Notes: generated from the sequence alone by a model not told the origin. DNA of 64,000 nucleotides from Algoriphagus taiwanensis (GCF_036245645.1 NZ_BTPE01000002.1:310001-374000); one strand, 5' to 3'. Shown: positions 25,842 through 35,786, counted from the stretch's first letter. Made by a program: numbers and translations.

Positions 25842-27008
25842 ATGAAACCCATGAAAAGAACCTCACTTCTTGCCATCGCCTTTCTGATGACCTTGCTTAG
25901 CTGCACTTCAGATCAATCTTCTCCTGTAATCGTGGCCTATGTGGCCGGCTGGAAGAAGGTGGATCCCAAGCGAATCCCAGCTGAACGGGTTACTCACATT
26001 AATTATGCATTTGCCCATGTAGACAGTTTGGGCTTGATCGCACCGATGGAGGAGAGGCACAGGGAGCGGGATAGCCTTAACTTCATTGCACTTAATTCTC
26101 TAAAAAGCCGTAATCAAGAGCTAAAGATCTTGGTCTCAATAGGAGGATGGACCCACAGTAAGGGATTTTCTGATGCTGTTTTGACCGAAGAAGGAAGAAA
26201 AAAACTCACCCAATCCGGTGTGGATTATCTGATCAGACATCAATTAGATGGTTTGGATTTTGATTGGGAGTACCCTGCGCTACAAGGGGATAATAACCCC
26301 GTAAGGCCTGAGGATAGAGAGAACTTTGTACTCATGCTCAAAAGCTTCAGAGAAGCACTCGATTCTTTGGGTGCCTTGCATCAAACCCACTACCTGACCA
26401 CAATTGCTTCGGGGGGATTCAGAAGATATTTGGAAGTGAATAACCTAGCAGAGGCCCAGAAATACCTGGACTTTATCAATATCATGGCTTATGATTTTTA
26501 CACGGCAGGAGATAAAACCACCGGCCACCATGCCAATCTGTTTCCCAATGGGGCAAAGGGAAGGTCTGCTTCCACTGCGGTTGAGGAGCATATTGAATTT
26601 GGTGTCCCGGCAGAAAAATTGGTTTTAGGCGTACCTTTTTATGGAAGAATGTGGGGAAAAGTCAACCCTGAAGAAAACGGTCTATTTCAACAGGGAGAAT
26701 TCAAGATGGGATTACCTTTTCACCAGATTTATGCCTTGGGGATGAATTCCAAGTTCAAGCGGCATTGGGATGAAAAAGCTCAGGCTCCTTATCTGTACTC
26801 AGCGCAAGATTCAACTTGGATCACTTATGAAGACCCTGAATCCATTGCCAAAAAAGCTCAATACATCAGACAAAAAGGGCTGAAAGGAGCTATGTTTTGG
26901 GAGCTCTCAGAGGATAATACCTGGCTTTTGATCCAGTCTCTTTATGAAAATCTGAACCCCGGAAAAGACTTTGCAGTCACAGCCCAGCCTCCTGTTTCGG
27001 GCTCTTAA
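25842..27008 (+). CDS. Glycoside hydrolase family 18 lipoprotein (chitinase-like)
   Basis: A 388-aa protein. ATG 25842 was chosen because residues further upstream fall in the terminator; ATG 25851 is also possible. It has a lipoprotein signal with 'LLSC' (Cys21). The GH18 barrel starts with 'VIVAYVAGWK', has 'ILVSIGGWTHSKGF' on strand 3, and 'GLDFDWEYP' with catalytic D141 and E143. 'NIMAYDFY' on strand 6 supplies the Asp/Tyr pair, and 'GVPFYGRMW' and 'GAMFWELSED' follow. GH18 enzymes cut chitin or the chitobiose core of N-glycans. Its place after susCD suggests it feeds GlcNAc-containing oligosaccharides to that pair. Confidence 0.92.
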   Translation: MKPMKRTSLLAIAFLMTLLSCTSDQSSPVIVAYVAGWKKVDPKRIPAERVTHINYAFAHVDSLGLIAPMEERHRERDSLNFIALNSLKSRNQELKILVSIGGWTHSKGFSDAVLTEEGRKKLTQSGVDYLIRHQLDGLDFDWEYPALQGDNNPVRPEDRENFVLMLKSFREALDSLGALHQTHYLTTIASGGFRRYLEVNNLAEAQKYLDFINIMAYDFYTAGDKTTGHHANLFPNGAKGRSASTAVEEHIEFGVPAEKLVLGVPFYGRMWGKVNPEENGLFQQGEFKMGLPFHQIYALGMNSKFKRHWDEKAQAPYLYSAQDSTWITYEDPESIAKKAQYIRQKGLKGAMFWELSEDNTWLLIQSLYENLNPGKDFAVTAQPPVSGS

Positions 27009-27066
27009 TTGAAAATTATCAGTATTTGAGGCATTTGGAGCATTCCTCGAACAATAAAACAATCCA

Positions 27067-28917
27067 ATGAAGAAATATTTTGTCTTAGTCTTTTTTTTGC
27101 TTTTGACCGGGATGTCTCTTGGCCAACAGCGTTATGATTTGATCATAGTGGGTGGAGGAGCAAGCGGCACTGCGGCTGGAATTGCTGCAGGGAGGTTGGG
27201 AACTCAGACTTTGATCATCGAGTCTACTCCCTGGCTGGGAGGGATGCTTACCTCCGCCGGTGTGTCTGCGATTGACGGAAACCACCGATTGCCTTCAGGC
27301 ATCTGGGGAGAATTCAAATCCAAACTGGAGATCCATTATGGAGGTCCGGACAAGCTGTCCACAGGCTGGGTGAGCAATACCCTTTTTGAACCCAAAGTAG
27401 GGAATGAAATCTTACAAAAAATGGCCGCAGAGGTGCCTTCTCTTTCGGTTACTTTTGAATCAGATTGGGAAAGTGCTGAATACAAAGAAGGTCTTTGGAC
27501 GGTGGTTTTTTCCAAGGGAGGAAAAAAAACAACTGTACAAGCCCCCATTCTGATCGATGCTACAGAATTGGGAGATGTGGCTGCATCACAGAACCTGCCT
27601 TACCGTCTAGGAATGGATGCTCGGGCTGAAATAGGAGAGGAGTTTGCTCCTGAGATGGCAAACGATATTGTGCAGGACCTGACCCTAGTGGCTACCCTTC
27701 AGGATTATGGGCCTGGAGTAGATAAAACTATTCCCCGTCCTGATAATTATGACCCACAGGAATTTGCCTGTGCCTGCGCTCATGCAGACCCGATTACAGA
27801 CAATGCTCCCACGCTGGATTGTGGTAAGATGCTTGATTATGGCAAGCTTCCCAATGGAAAATACATGATCAATTGGCCCAATTGCGGAAATGACCACTAC
27901 GTCAACCTCGTGGAGTTAAGCCCTGAGGAGCGGGCTCTTGAAATCGAAAAGGCCAAGCAAACTACCCTTCGTTTTGTCTATTACATTCAGAATGAGCTGG
28001 GCTTTTCACACCTGGGTTTGGCCGAGGACGAATATCCCACTGCAGATGATCTTCCCATGATTCCTTATCATCGGGAATCCAGAAGATATCATGGGATGGT
28101 GGACTTTACTTTGCCATTTGTCCGAACTCCATATGCTGCCCCAAGTCCGCTCTACCGAACTGGCGTAGCAGTAGGTGATTACACCATCGACCATCATCAT
28201 AAAAAGAACTTGGATGCTCCTGCGATCGATTTTATCAAAATCAGAGTTCCATCTTACAATGTTCCCCTAGGCGCTTTGGTGCCCAAAGACCATCCGGCTT
28301 TGATTTTGGCAGAGAAAAGTATTTCCGTATCCAACATTGTTAATGGAGCTTCCCGTCTTCAGCCGGTTGTTTTGGGAATTGGCCATGCTGCCGGGGTCTT
28401 GGCTACTGTCGCTCTGGAGGAGAAAAAGCCCCTTCAGGAAGTTTCAATCCGAAAGGTTCAGGAAAAGCTGTTGGGGCAGGGAGCCTTTATCATGCCCTTT
28501 TTGGACATGAATCCGAGTCAGCCACATTTTTCTTCCATGCAAAAAGCTGGGGCAGCAGGGATATTCAAAGGGGAAGGCGTACCCTATCTTTGGGCAAATC
28601 AGACTTGGTTTTATCCTGATCGATTAGCTACGGAGTTTGAAGTAGTGGATGGTCTTCGGCCTCTGTATCCTGAACTGAAGGACTTTTGGGGAGCGTCGGG
28701 AGATTATTTGACCGGAGCAAGATTGTTGGCTTTTTTACAGATGATCCAAAAGGATTTAACTGAAAAGGAGATACAAAATCTTTGGAAAGAGACTCAGCTA
28801 GAAGGGGAATTCCTTTCCAATAGCGTCTTGAACCGGAAGGAAGTATCGGTGATTTTGGACCGGACATTGGGATTTTTTGAAAAAGAAATAAGCTGGAAGG
28901 GGAATTTTGTAGATTAA
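27067..28917 (+). CDS. Secreted FAD-dependent oxidoreductase (PF12831)
   Basis: A 616-aa protein with a signal peptide (1-20). The N-terminal dinucleotide motif is 'DLIIVGGGASGTAAGIAAGR' (G29-G-G-x-S-G34). The next segment 'WLGGMLTSAGVSAIDGNH' (partly) is typical of the FAD_oxidored family, and the second FAD contact 'ILIDATELGDV' follows. The middle reads 'FVRTPYAAPSPLYRTGVAVGDYTIDHHH', partly, a conserved block of secreted family members found in glycan loci and sometimes misnamed xanthan lyase. The C-terminal 110 residues are not part of the Rossmann core. The substrate is unknown, but it sits 58 bp behind the GH18 gene. Confidence 0.87.
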   Translation: MKKYFVLVFFLLLTGMSLGQQRYDLIIVGGGASGTAAGIAAGRLGTQTLIIESTPWLGGMLTSAGVSAIDGNHRLPSGIWGEFKSKLEIHYGGPDKLSTGWVSNTLFEPKVGNEILQKMAAEVPSLSVTFESDWESAEYKEGLWTVVFSKGGKKTTVQAPILIDATELGDVAASQNLPYRLGMDARAEIGEEFAPEMANDIVQDLTLVATLQDYGPGVDKTIPRPDNYDPQEFACACAHADPITDNAPTLDCGKMLDYGKLPNGKYMINWPNCGNDHYVNLVELSPEERALEIEKAKQTTLRFVYYIQNELGFSHLGLAEDEYPTADDLPMIPYHRESRRYHGMVDFTLPFVRTPYAAPSPLYRTGVAVGDYTIDHHHKKNLDAPAIDFIKIRVPSYNVPLGALVPKDHPALILAEKSISVSNIVNGASRLQPVVLGIGHAAGVLATVALEEKKPLQEVSIRKVQEKLLGQGAFIMPFLDMNPSQPHFSSMQKAGAAGIFKGEGVPYLWANQTWFYPDRLATEFEVVDGLRPLYPELKDFWGASGDYLTGARLLAFLQMIQKDLTEKEIQNLWKETQLEGEFLSNSVLNRKEVSVILDRTLGFFEKEISWKGNFVD

Positions 28918-28944
28918 TTATTAAGTTGATTGAAAATATCAGTG

Positions 28945-29913
28945 ATGAAATTTCAACTTACTCTTTTTCTCTTTCTGGTGCTTTCTTTTAGCGTACATGG
29001 TCAATCTTTCTTTCGATTGATTGATAAGAATTCAGGCGCTTTTTTGAAAGCTTATGATGCTGAAATCATTCAAGATGGATATATCAATTTCGCTTCCCTG
29101 AGCGATACTCAGACGGAGGTTTTGTCTATTGCAAGGCCCTATTCTGAGTCTCGTATTTCCGGCGAGCATTCTTATTATTTAAGCATCGAAAGAAGGGATT
29201 ATATGCCTTTTTGGCTTGAAATCGACTATTTTAGTAAGGATACCTTGGATGTGTTTTTGGAAAGAGATCCTAATTTTAAAGAAGAAGAAAAAGATCTGTA
29301 TTTTGATTGGTGTGGGGTTCCAATCATGAGTGATTATTACCCCAAGCCTTTTCGAAGTTGGGATTATTTGCCCGATGAGATTGAAGGAAAAATAAAAGTA
29401 AACCTGATCCGAAGGATTGGAGAAAAGGCCTTTGAAAAATTATATATTTCCACGGCTCATGAGTTTGACACCGACTTGATGAACCGGCTAGGAGTGAGAA
29501 ATTCCTATCCTTCTGGCAGCAAGTCCTACCGTATTTGCCTTTCTTTTTCTGATCCAGAAAAGGGGATTTCTCAATTCACCACTGAAGTAGTTTATCTGGA
29601 TAATGGAACGCAGATAGTAGCCCCGAAACTTCCCCATTTCTATGGGTTTAGAGAAGATGATTTTTCCAATTGGAATTTTTTGGACCTTGAAGAGATTAAA
29701 AAGTCAGTATTGAATGAATTCGCTGACCAATCCAATTTGTCCAACGCAAAATTCGAATATTATCCTCGAACCGATACTTTTTCCTGGGTTTTTGAAAAGG
29801 ATTTGGGAAAAGATGAAAAAGGATGGAATAAAATTCGAAGCATTCAAGTAGATGCGTTTACCGGAGAGTTGTTGGCGGTATTTTACGATAAGGAAATGAT
29901 CATTGTGGATTGA
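28945..29913 (+). CDS. Secreted hypothetical protein
   Basis: A 322-aa protein starting at ATG 28945; a TTG 15 nt upstream would add five residues before the signal peptide. The signal peptide covers 1-19 (ending SVHGQ). No family is recognised. The C-terminal 80 residues ('KFEYYPRTDTFSWVFEKDL', then 'SIQVDAFTGELLAVFYD') resemble a PepSY-like strand-helix-strand unit, in which a peptide-like 'D..tGel' turn closes the domain. It follows the FAD oxidoreductase by 27 bp and is convergent with the haloperoxidase-like gene (4 bp between stops), so it is the last gene of the plus-strand group. Confidence 0.7.
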   Translation: MKFQLTLFLFLVLSFSVHGQSFFRLIDKNSGAFLKAYDAEIIQDGYINFASLSDTQTEVLSIARPYSESRISGEHSYYLSIERRDYMPFWLEIDYFSKDTLDVFLERDPNFKEEEKDLYFDWCGVPIMSDYYPKPFRSWDYLPDEIEGKIKVNLIRRIGEKAFEKLYISTAHEFDTDLMNRLGVRNSYPSGSKSYRICLSFSDPEKGISQFTTEVVYLDNGTQIVAPKLPHFYGFREDDFSNWNFLDLEEIKKSVLNEFADQSNLSNAKFEYYPRTDTFSWVFEKDLGKDEKGWNKIRSIQVDAFTGELLAVFYDKEMIIVD

Positions 29914-29917
29914 TCAT

Positions 29918-31240
29918 CTATTGGGATATTGAAGGCAGCTGTTTTAGGATGAAATAGGCAATCCTTTCCCCTTGCTCCACGCCGTTTTCTATCGCATCAC
30001 GATAATGAATTCCTCCATAAAGTCGGGAAATAGCTGCTTCCTGAGAGGCTTGGAGGAATGAATCAAAAGGTCTCTCCGGCAATCCAAAGTAAAGCTCTGA
30101 AGTGTCCAAAAAGGAGAAATTGTCTCCAAAATATGCTGTCAAAACTACAGCAGAAGCCGTGGAAATGACGGAATGTCCTGAAGTGTATTCGGGAAAAGGC
30201 GGAGTCTGTAGCAAAGGTCTCCAAGACTGATCGACTTTCTGGTTAATGGCAGTTTCAGGCCGGATGCGATTGGTGTCGTATTTAGCTTTCCAGCAGGATA
30301 CGAAAGCATCGTGCAGGGTCATCCCAACTAAGGCGTGAATGTAGGCCGTCTCAGCAAAGCTTAATTGGGCTTTTTGAGCTGCAATACCGGTGATTCCTAT
30401 CCAATGTCCTCCCGGAGATATTTTCTTCACCCCAATGGCCATATGGCCCGAAAACTCAACCTTGAAAGGATTGCAATCCCAGAAGTTGGCGATCAGTTTT
30501 TCTTCTTCGGTGAGATTTTGGGTCACTGTGTACACCTCTTCCAATTGAACCTGAAAAGAACTTCCTTTGGTCAAATCAAAAGGCGCCATGGGTTTGGGAT
30601 CAAACTCTTCAAGATTTTTGATAAAAAACGTTTTCATGGTTTTCCATTCCGGTTCCACAGGGGCCATGTAGGCCGGGGGAGTCGGATACCAATATCCCTC
30701 GCCTTCTTTTGGAGTATATCGGGGAAGGGCAGTCAATTGGATATACCCGTCTTTTTGGGCATAGCTGAGGACAAAGTCAGCGATTTGCTGAGCAAGGGAC
30801 AGGTGGAAATCCTGGTTCTTTTTGGAGATGATTTTGTTTTTCAATCCCCAAGAAATCCAATCCGTTTGTGCCTTTTTCAAGAGGTACCCGGATGGCATTA
30901 CCTTTTCTCCTACTAAAAACATGGCGTAAATCGCAGAAAACTCAAAATTGCTGATTCCCGAAGTGGAGGGATTAAATCCGGCAGTTTGAATAGGCGTGGA
31001 AGGAAGAAAATCTTCGTTCCTGAAATTCTGATCCGACTGCTTCATCGCCAGGTAGCTTGCCAAAGTGGTGTAGGCATAAATTCTTGCTGCCACGGGCGGA
31101 CTTGCCACATCAGTGACCATCACTTCCGTAATTTTAAACAGCTGATCTGCATAAATCTTTGGCCAATCCAATGACTTTTTCTGAGCTGTTGAAGCAAGAG
31201 AAATGAAAAAAAGAATCAGAAAGGCAAGTCGGTTTTTCAT
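29918..31240 (-). CDS. Vanadium-dependent haloperoxidase-like PAP2 protein, secreted
   Basis: A 440-aa protein with a signal peptide (1-19). The C-terminal part carries the vanadium haloperoxidase/acid phosphatase signature: 'YDTNRIRPET' (K/R...RP), 'PPFPEYTSGHSV' (PSGH motif as TSGH) and 'AISRLYGGIHYRDAIENG' (partly; SR...H). These residues bind vanadate or phosphate. Close relatives in Bacteroidota are often coded next to FG-GAP/CRTAC1-like proteins, as here: its ATG overlaps the upstream stop by 4 nt. Whether it halogenates, dephosphorylates or does neither cannot be told from sequence. Confidence 0.88.
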   Translation of the reverse strand: MKNRLAFLILFFISLASTAQKKSLDWPKIYADQLFKITEVMVTDVASPPVAARIYAYTTLASYLAMKQSDQNFRNEDFLPSTPIQTAGFNPSTSGISNFEFSAIYAMFLVGEKVMPSGYLLKKAQTDWISWGLKNKIISKKNQDFHLSLAQQIADFVLSYAQKDGYIQLTALPRYTPKEGEGYWYPTPPAYMAPVEPEWKTMKTFFIKNLEEFDPKPMAPFDLTKGSSFQVQLEEVYTVTQNLTEEEKLIANFWDCNPFKVEFSGHMAIGVKKISPGGHWIGITGIAAQKAQLSFAETAYIHALVGMTLHDAFVSCWKAKYDTNRIRPETAINQKVDQSWRPLLQTPPFPEYTSGHSVISTASAVVLTAYFGDNFSFLDTSELYFGLPERPFDSFLQASQEAAISRLYGGIHYRDAIENGVEQGERIAYFILKQLPSISQ

Positions 31241-34200
31241 TTTAGAATAAAGGTTTTGACAGGCTCTTGATTGATTCCGAATATCAAATAGTGGGATTCT
31301 CCTGATTTCACTTCAAGAATGGATCTAATATCCCCCCGAATAGAAATTCCTGTCTGAGAAGGCAGAGCTGGAGAGAAGTCCCCTTTTCCGTTTCCCAAAA
31401 GGACCAAGCCCTGTCCGGCGTCTATTCTACCAATTCGAATTCTGCTTTGATTTTGGTTTCCTCCCAAGATCAAATCCAAATGACCATCCTTATTGAGGTC
31501 TGTGCTGTGGATGGAGAATACAGGAAAGGACTGAGCTAATTTAGGCAACTTCTTGGGTACAAACCCTTGACTCGTATTTTCCAATAGAATTGTTTCCAAG
31601 GTTTCAATTTGGAGCTTTTGTGCTTGATCCAATTGATCCTTAGAGAACAAATCCTTCATTTCGGCTTTGGAGTAAGAAGCGTAATCCGTGAACTTGCTTC
31701 GCATACTGACCATTTGGTCCAAGAGTTCGTCCCGGCTTGGGAAGGGGTAATTTCCTTCTCCGATTTGACATTCGATAATGGGGTCAATGCTCCCATTTTG
31801 GTCAAAATCATAAGCATACAAGGTCATTGGAGCATCGGGACTGGCTTTCAGTTGAGAGTTGAGTCCGAAATTCCCCAAGATTAAGTCCAAATCTCCATCA
31901 CCATCCCAATCCACTTGATGAAGCGAATGCCACCAACCGGAAAGCTGAGGTGGGAAATAAACTTGACTTTGGTCGGAAAAGGCCCCATCCTCTTGGATCA
32001 GTGCTTTAGGAGACATCCATTCGCCAACCAAAATCAAATCTTCTTTTCCATCCCCATTCAGGTCCTGAGCGGCTACTCCGGTGATCATTCCAAGCCTCGA
32101 ATCGGGTAGGTATTGGGAACTTTGATCTGAGAATCCTCCTTTTCCATTGTTTATCAGAATTTTGGATTCGGGAGTCTCCGGGTATCTTCCCGGCACAATT
32201 CTCCCTCCTACAAAAAGATCAGGGAAACCATCTTGGTTTACATCCAGTGTAGCGGCTACTCCTGTGCTAATCGTGTAGGATGGAAAGTCTGCATTAGGTA
32301 CCAAAACCCCCTGACCATCATTGAGGAAAAGCCGGTCTTTGAGTCCTTCATCTTCTCTCAGAAAGTCATGGTAGCCCCCACTTCCGAGGAATAAGTCTAA
32401 AAATCCGTCTCCATTGAAATCTTCCATTACAACGGCTCCATCCACGAAACCTGAGGAAGATCTAAATCCCCGGTAGGCCTCCCATTTTCCCTGATCAAAA
32501 GAAAATATTCGGCCGGCAGCCCCTTTATTGCCTCCGATGAATACTTCCGGGATTCCGTCTTTATTCAGATCTCCCGAAGCCAAAATGGGTCCCAAGTGGC
32601 TTGGCATTGTAAGCAATAAAGGCTGTCTTTTAAAATCGTTGACAGGGGATAGGGAGGGGTTGAAATCCAGCGATTGAGGCAACTCCTCTGCCAAAACTCC
32701 CTGTTGCTTTGATCTGGAAACAGGCTTAGCACCAGTCGATTCAAAAGTCAGTAGCTGATTGGATTGGAGATTGAAGTACTTGCTTTCGGATTGATTGGGC
32801 CATAAGACTTTGAGACTGTCGAGAGTTTCTATTTCTCCTAATCCTAAATGTAAAACGGGGCTAACTGAGGATTGAAAGCCTCTTACCGGGTTTTGTTCCA
32901 GAAAGAAGGTTTTTCCTTGTGCATAGGCCCACACTTGTGCACCAAGGGCAAAAGTGTTCTTTTGGGGGCCTTTTAAAGAGAGTTTGAGCCAGTTTCCGGT
33001 ATTGCTTTTGTTTTCGTAAATGGAAGCGATTTCATTGATGTGACTGACCACTAAGTCCAAATCCCCATCCCCGTCCAAATCTGCATAAGCTGCCCCTGAA
33101 GAGAAGCCTTTTTCGCCCAATCCTGAGGTAGAGGACAAATCCCTAAACCTTACTTCTCCCTGATTTTCGAAGAAATAATTGTGAACAGGGGTCGAGGTCA
33201 TGGAAGTGACCAAGTGAAGCGTGTCGGCATTCTCCTTAGCCACAGCTTGTTTGAAATAATAGTCTCCCTTGTATTTCAAAAAGTCCCGATTGGTATAGTC
33301 CCGGTAATACCCATTGCTTACAAAAAGATCCTTTTGGGAGTCATTGTTGGCATCAAAAAACAAGGCAGACCAACTCCAATCTGTATTGGAAATCCCCGCC
33401 ATCTGACCTATTTCGGCAAACTTTCCCTCTCCCAAATTGAGATGAAGCATGTTTCGCATCAGTTGGTGATGGAATTTGCGTCGGATCATCAAATCGTACT
33501 GCTCATAATTTTCCGGACCATAGAGAAGTTTTTGCCGCTCGTTGTCCTCTGGAAGCATGTCCAAGGTGAAGATCTCTTGTTTCCCGTCATTGGTGATATC
33601 CGCAATATCTGCTCCCATGGAAAAATGGGAAATATGGGATAGATAATCGGTCAGAAGGTCTTTGAAGGTTCCGTTTCCTTGATTGATGTAGAGATAGTCT
33701 TGTTCGATGTAATCATTGGTCACCAGTATGTCTGGCCAACCATCTTGGTTGATATCTGAGCTTACCACGCCTAATCCAAAACCTAAAGCAAAGCCCTTTA
33801 TACCAGCTTCTTCGCTTACATCGGTAAATTTTTCTCCGTCATTGCGGTACAGTTTATCTCCAGCTGTAGGGTGTCTTCCACTTCTTGCAGCATCAAATTC
33901 CATCTCATTGATGACTTGGATATTGTGATTCAGTAGAAAAAGGTCCAAATCCCCATCCAAGTCGTAATCAAAAAACAGGGCTTGGGTGCTATTTGAGGCA
34001 TCAGCAATTCCATACTTTTCTGCCTGATCCTCAAACTTGAAATTGCCCTTGTTGATCCAAAGCTCATTTTTCCTTGAGGACTCAGGGCCTTTTCCGGAGT
34101 AGCACACATAGATGTCCAGAAGCCCGTCACCATCCACATCGGCCATGGAGACTCCTGTCGTCCATGCATTTTTGCCTTGGGTACCTGATGACTTGGATAC

Positions 34201-34515
34201 ATCTTCAAATTTGAGCTTCCCAAGGTTTTTGTAAAGCCGATTAGGGACCATGTTGCCGGTAAAAAACAAGTCCTCCAACCCGTCATTATCTAAGTCTCCG
34301 ACAGCAACGCCAGCTCCATTATAAAAATACTCGTAACGCAGAATGTTGTTTTCCCTGTCTTCTTTGAGTTGGTTTTTAAAAGTGACTCCAGAGGATTTGG
34401 GATTTAGTTTTTCAAATTGTGTGGGGTTATTTTGAGCTAATCCCTCTAATCTTCCCAAGCTTAAAAGAAAGAAAAAGGTAAACCCTAAATGAGAGAAAGT
34501 AGAAAAGGGACTCAT
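31237..34515 (-). CDS. Secreted FG-GAP/VCBS repeat protein with ASPIC/UnbV (CRTAC1-like)
   Basis: A 1092-aa protein with a signal peptide (1-28). It is built of many FG-GAP/VCBS beta-propeller repeats with calcium-binding 'D.DNDG..D' loops, for example 'VAVGDLDNDGLEDLFF', 'MADVDGDGLLDIYV', 'YADLDGDGDLDLVV' and 'VDWDGDGDLDLILG'. An ASPIC/UnbV-like segment lies in the middle ('GNWLKLSLKGPQKNTFALGA', about 500-590). The protein is likely exported and binds calcium, possibly at the surface. It forms an overlapping pair with the haloperoxidase-like gene and lies 29 bp downstream of the ROK regulator gene. Confidence 0.9.
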   Translation of the reverse strand: MSPFSTFSHLGFTFFFLLSLGRLEGLAQNNPTQFEKLNPKSSGVTFKNQLKEDRENNILRYEYFYNGAGVAVGDLDNDGLEDLFFTGNMVPNRLYKNLGKLKFEDVSKSSGTQGKNAWTTGVSMADVDGDGLLDIYVCYSGKGPESSRKNELWINKGNFKFEDQAEKYGIADASNSTQALFFDYDLDGDLDLFLLNHNIQVINEMEFDAARSGRHPTAGDKLYRNDGEKFTDVSEEAGIKGFALGFGLGVVSSDINQDGWPDILVTNDYIEQDYLYINQGNGTFKDLLTDYLSHISHFSMGADIADITNDGKQEIFTLDMLPEDNERQKLLYGPENYEQYDLMIRRKFHHQLMRNMLHLNLGEGKFAEIGQMAGISNTDWSWSALFFDANNDSQKDLFVSNGYYRDYTNRDFLKYKGDYYFKQAVAKENADTLHLVTSMTSTPVHNYFFENQGEVRFRDLSSTSGLGEKGFSSGAAYADLDGDGDLDLVVSHINEIASIYENKSNTGNWLKLSLKGPQKNTFALGAQVWAYAQGKTFFLEQNPVRGFQSSVSPVLHLGLGEIETLDSLKVLWPNQSESKYFNLQSNQLLTFESTGAKPVSRSKQQGVLAEELPQSLDFNPSLSPVNDFKRQPLLLTMPSHLGPILASGDLNKDGIPEVFIGGNKGAAGRIFSFDQGKWEAYRGFRSSSGFVDGAVVMEDFNGDGFLDLFLGSGGYHDFLREDEGLKDRLFLNDGQGVLVPNADFPSYTISTGVAATLDVNQDGFPDLFVGGRIVPGRYPETPESKILINNGKGGFSDQSSQYLPDSRLGMITGVAAQDLNGDGKEDLILVGEWMSPKALIQEDGAFSDQSQVYFPPQLSGWWHSLHQVDWDGDGDLDLILGNFGLNSQLKASPDAPMTLYAYDFDQNGSIDPIIECQIGEGNYPFPSRDELLDQMVSMRSKFTDYASYSKAEMKDLFSKDQLDQAQKLQIETLETILLENTSQGFVPKKLPKLAQSFPVFSIHSTDLNKDGHLDLILGGNQNQSRIRIGRIDAGQGLVLLGNGKGDFSPALPSQTGISIRGDIRSILEVKSGESHYLIFGINQEPVKTFILK

Positions 34516-34544
34516 GATACGATGCTCTTCGAAAGAGCATTTTT

Positions 34545-35783
34545 TTAATTCAAAATATCTTCAAATAGCTTCTCGTTTACTACAGCTACTCCTCCCAAAA
34601 GCCCCACATCTTTACCCAGTTTATAGAGGGAAAGTTGGGTTTTCTCCCGGGATTTGGCCATGCTGTAGACATTGAGAGCCTGTTGGATCGGGGTAATCAG
34701 GTATTGGTCTGCTTCGGCAACTGACCCTCCGATAATGATCAGCTCGGGATTGAGAAGCTGAATGAGCATGGAAATTCCTCTCCCCAAATCTAATCCTGCC
34801 TCGGAAAGGATAGTAATAGCTCTTTGATCACCTGCCAAAGCAGCCTCTACTACCAGACCAGGCTCCATTTCCCCGCTATGGTCTCTCACCATCCTGGCAA
34901 GGATGCTGTCCTTATCGAGTTTGAGCGCCTCTTCTGCCATTCTCACGATGGCTGTTCCGGATGCGACGGCTTCGAGACAACCTCGTTTCCCACAAGTGCA
35001 GATGACATCTCTTGACTCGAAAATAGGAGAGTGGGAAAATTCCCCCGCAAAACCTGATGAACCTTGGTAGATTTTGCCGTCAATAATGATTCCCAATCCT
35101 ATGCCCCATCCTATGAAAAGGCCAAGAACATTCTTGTGAGAACTTTCAGCTCCAAATTTGAACTCGGCAAGGGTCATAGCTCGGGCATCATTTTCCAAAA
35201 AGACTTTCTTCTGAAACCTGGATTCCAGATTTTCCAGCAAAGTCTTCTTGCCAAATCGGAGATAGGTGTAATTGATTCCCGATACTGAATCTACCAAGCC
35301 AGGCATAGAAACGCCAATAGCTATGATTTTTTGTGAATCAATTCCTGATTTGGAAAGGTAATGGTCGATTTTGTCACTCAGGTCATCAAAAGTTTCCTTT
35401 TCATTATTGAGTGTAATCTTAAAGGATTCCTTTTGGAAGGCTAATTCATGCTGACAGGAATACAAGGCAAGACAAACATTAAACTTGGAAAGGTCCACTG
35501 ACAAGACATAGAATGCGTCTGCGGCTAATCTATATAGATCAGGTTTTCTTCCTCCTTGAGATTCTGCCCGGCCTTGTTTGATTACTTCGCCGGAATTCAT
35601 CAAGTCGTTGAGCAAAGCATTGACTGTAGGAAGAGAAATACCCACCTCATTGCAGATTTCGCTGGCTGTATTAGCACCTTTGGAGTACAGGTTCTTAATG
35701 ATCTTGATTTTGTTGAGGTAGCTTTTGATTTCTACCACACCTTCCATTTTGGAAATCGTCTCTTTAGGATTGATTAGGTTCAT
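34545..35783 (-). CDS. ROK family transcriptional regulator (NagC/XylR-like)
   Basis: A 412-aa protein started at the ATG at 35783; a TTG 21 nt upstream is less likely. It has an N-terminal winged helix ('TASEICNEVGISLPTVNALL', partly) and a ROK kinase-fold body with 'GVSMPGLVD', 'ENDARAMTLAE', the zinc motif C-T-C-G-K-R-G-C-L-E and 'LIIIGGSVAEAD'. ROK regulators of this layout sense sugars such as GlcNAc-6-P, glucose or xylose and usually repress. It is the first gene of a probable operon with the FG-GAP and haloperoxidase-like genes. A GlcNAc-related signal would suit the GH18 gene nearby. Confidence 0.9.
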   Translation of the reverse strand: MNLINPKETISKMEGVVEIKSYLNKIKIIKNLYSKGANTASEICNEVGISLPTVNALLNDLMNSGEVIKQGRAESQGGRKPDLYRLAADAFYVLSVDLSKFNVCLALYSCQHELAFQKESFKITLNNEKETFDDLSDKIDHYLSKSGIDSQKIIAIGVSMPGLVDSVSGINYTYLRFGKKTLLENLESRFQKKVFLENDARAMTLAEFKFGAESSHKNVLGLFIGWGIGLGIIIDGKIYQGSSGFAGEFSHSPIFESRDVICTCGKRGCLEAVASGTAIVRMAEEALKLDKDSILARMVRDHSGEMEPGLVVEAALAGDQRAITILSEAGLDLGRGISMLIQLLNPELIIIGGSVAEADQYLITPIQQALNVYSMAKSREKTQLSLYKLGKDVGLLGGVAVVNEKLFEDILN

Positions 35784-35786
35784 AAG

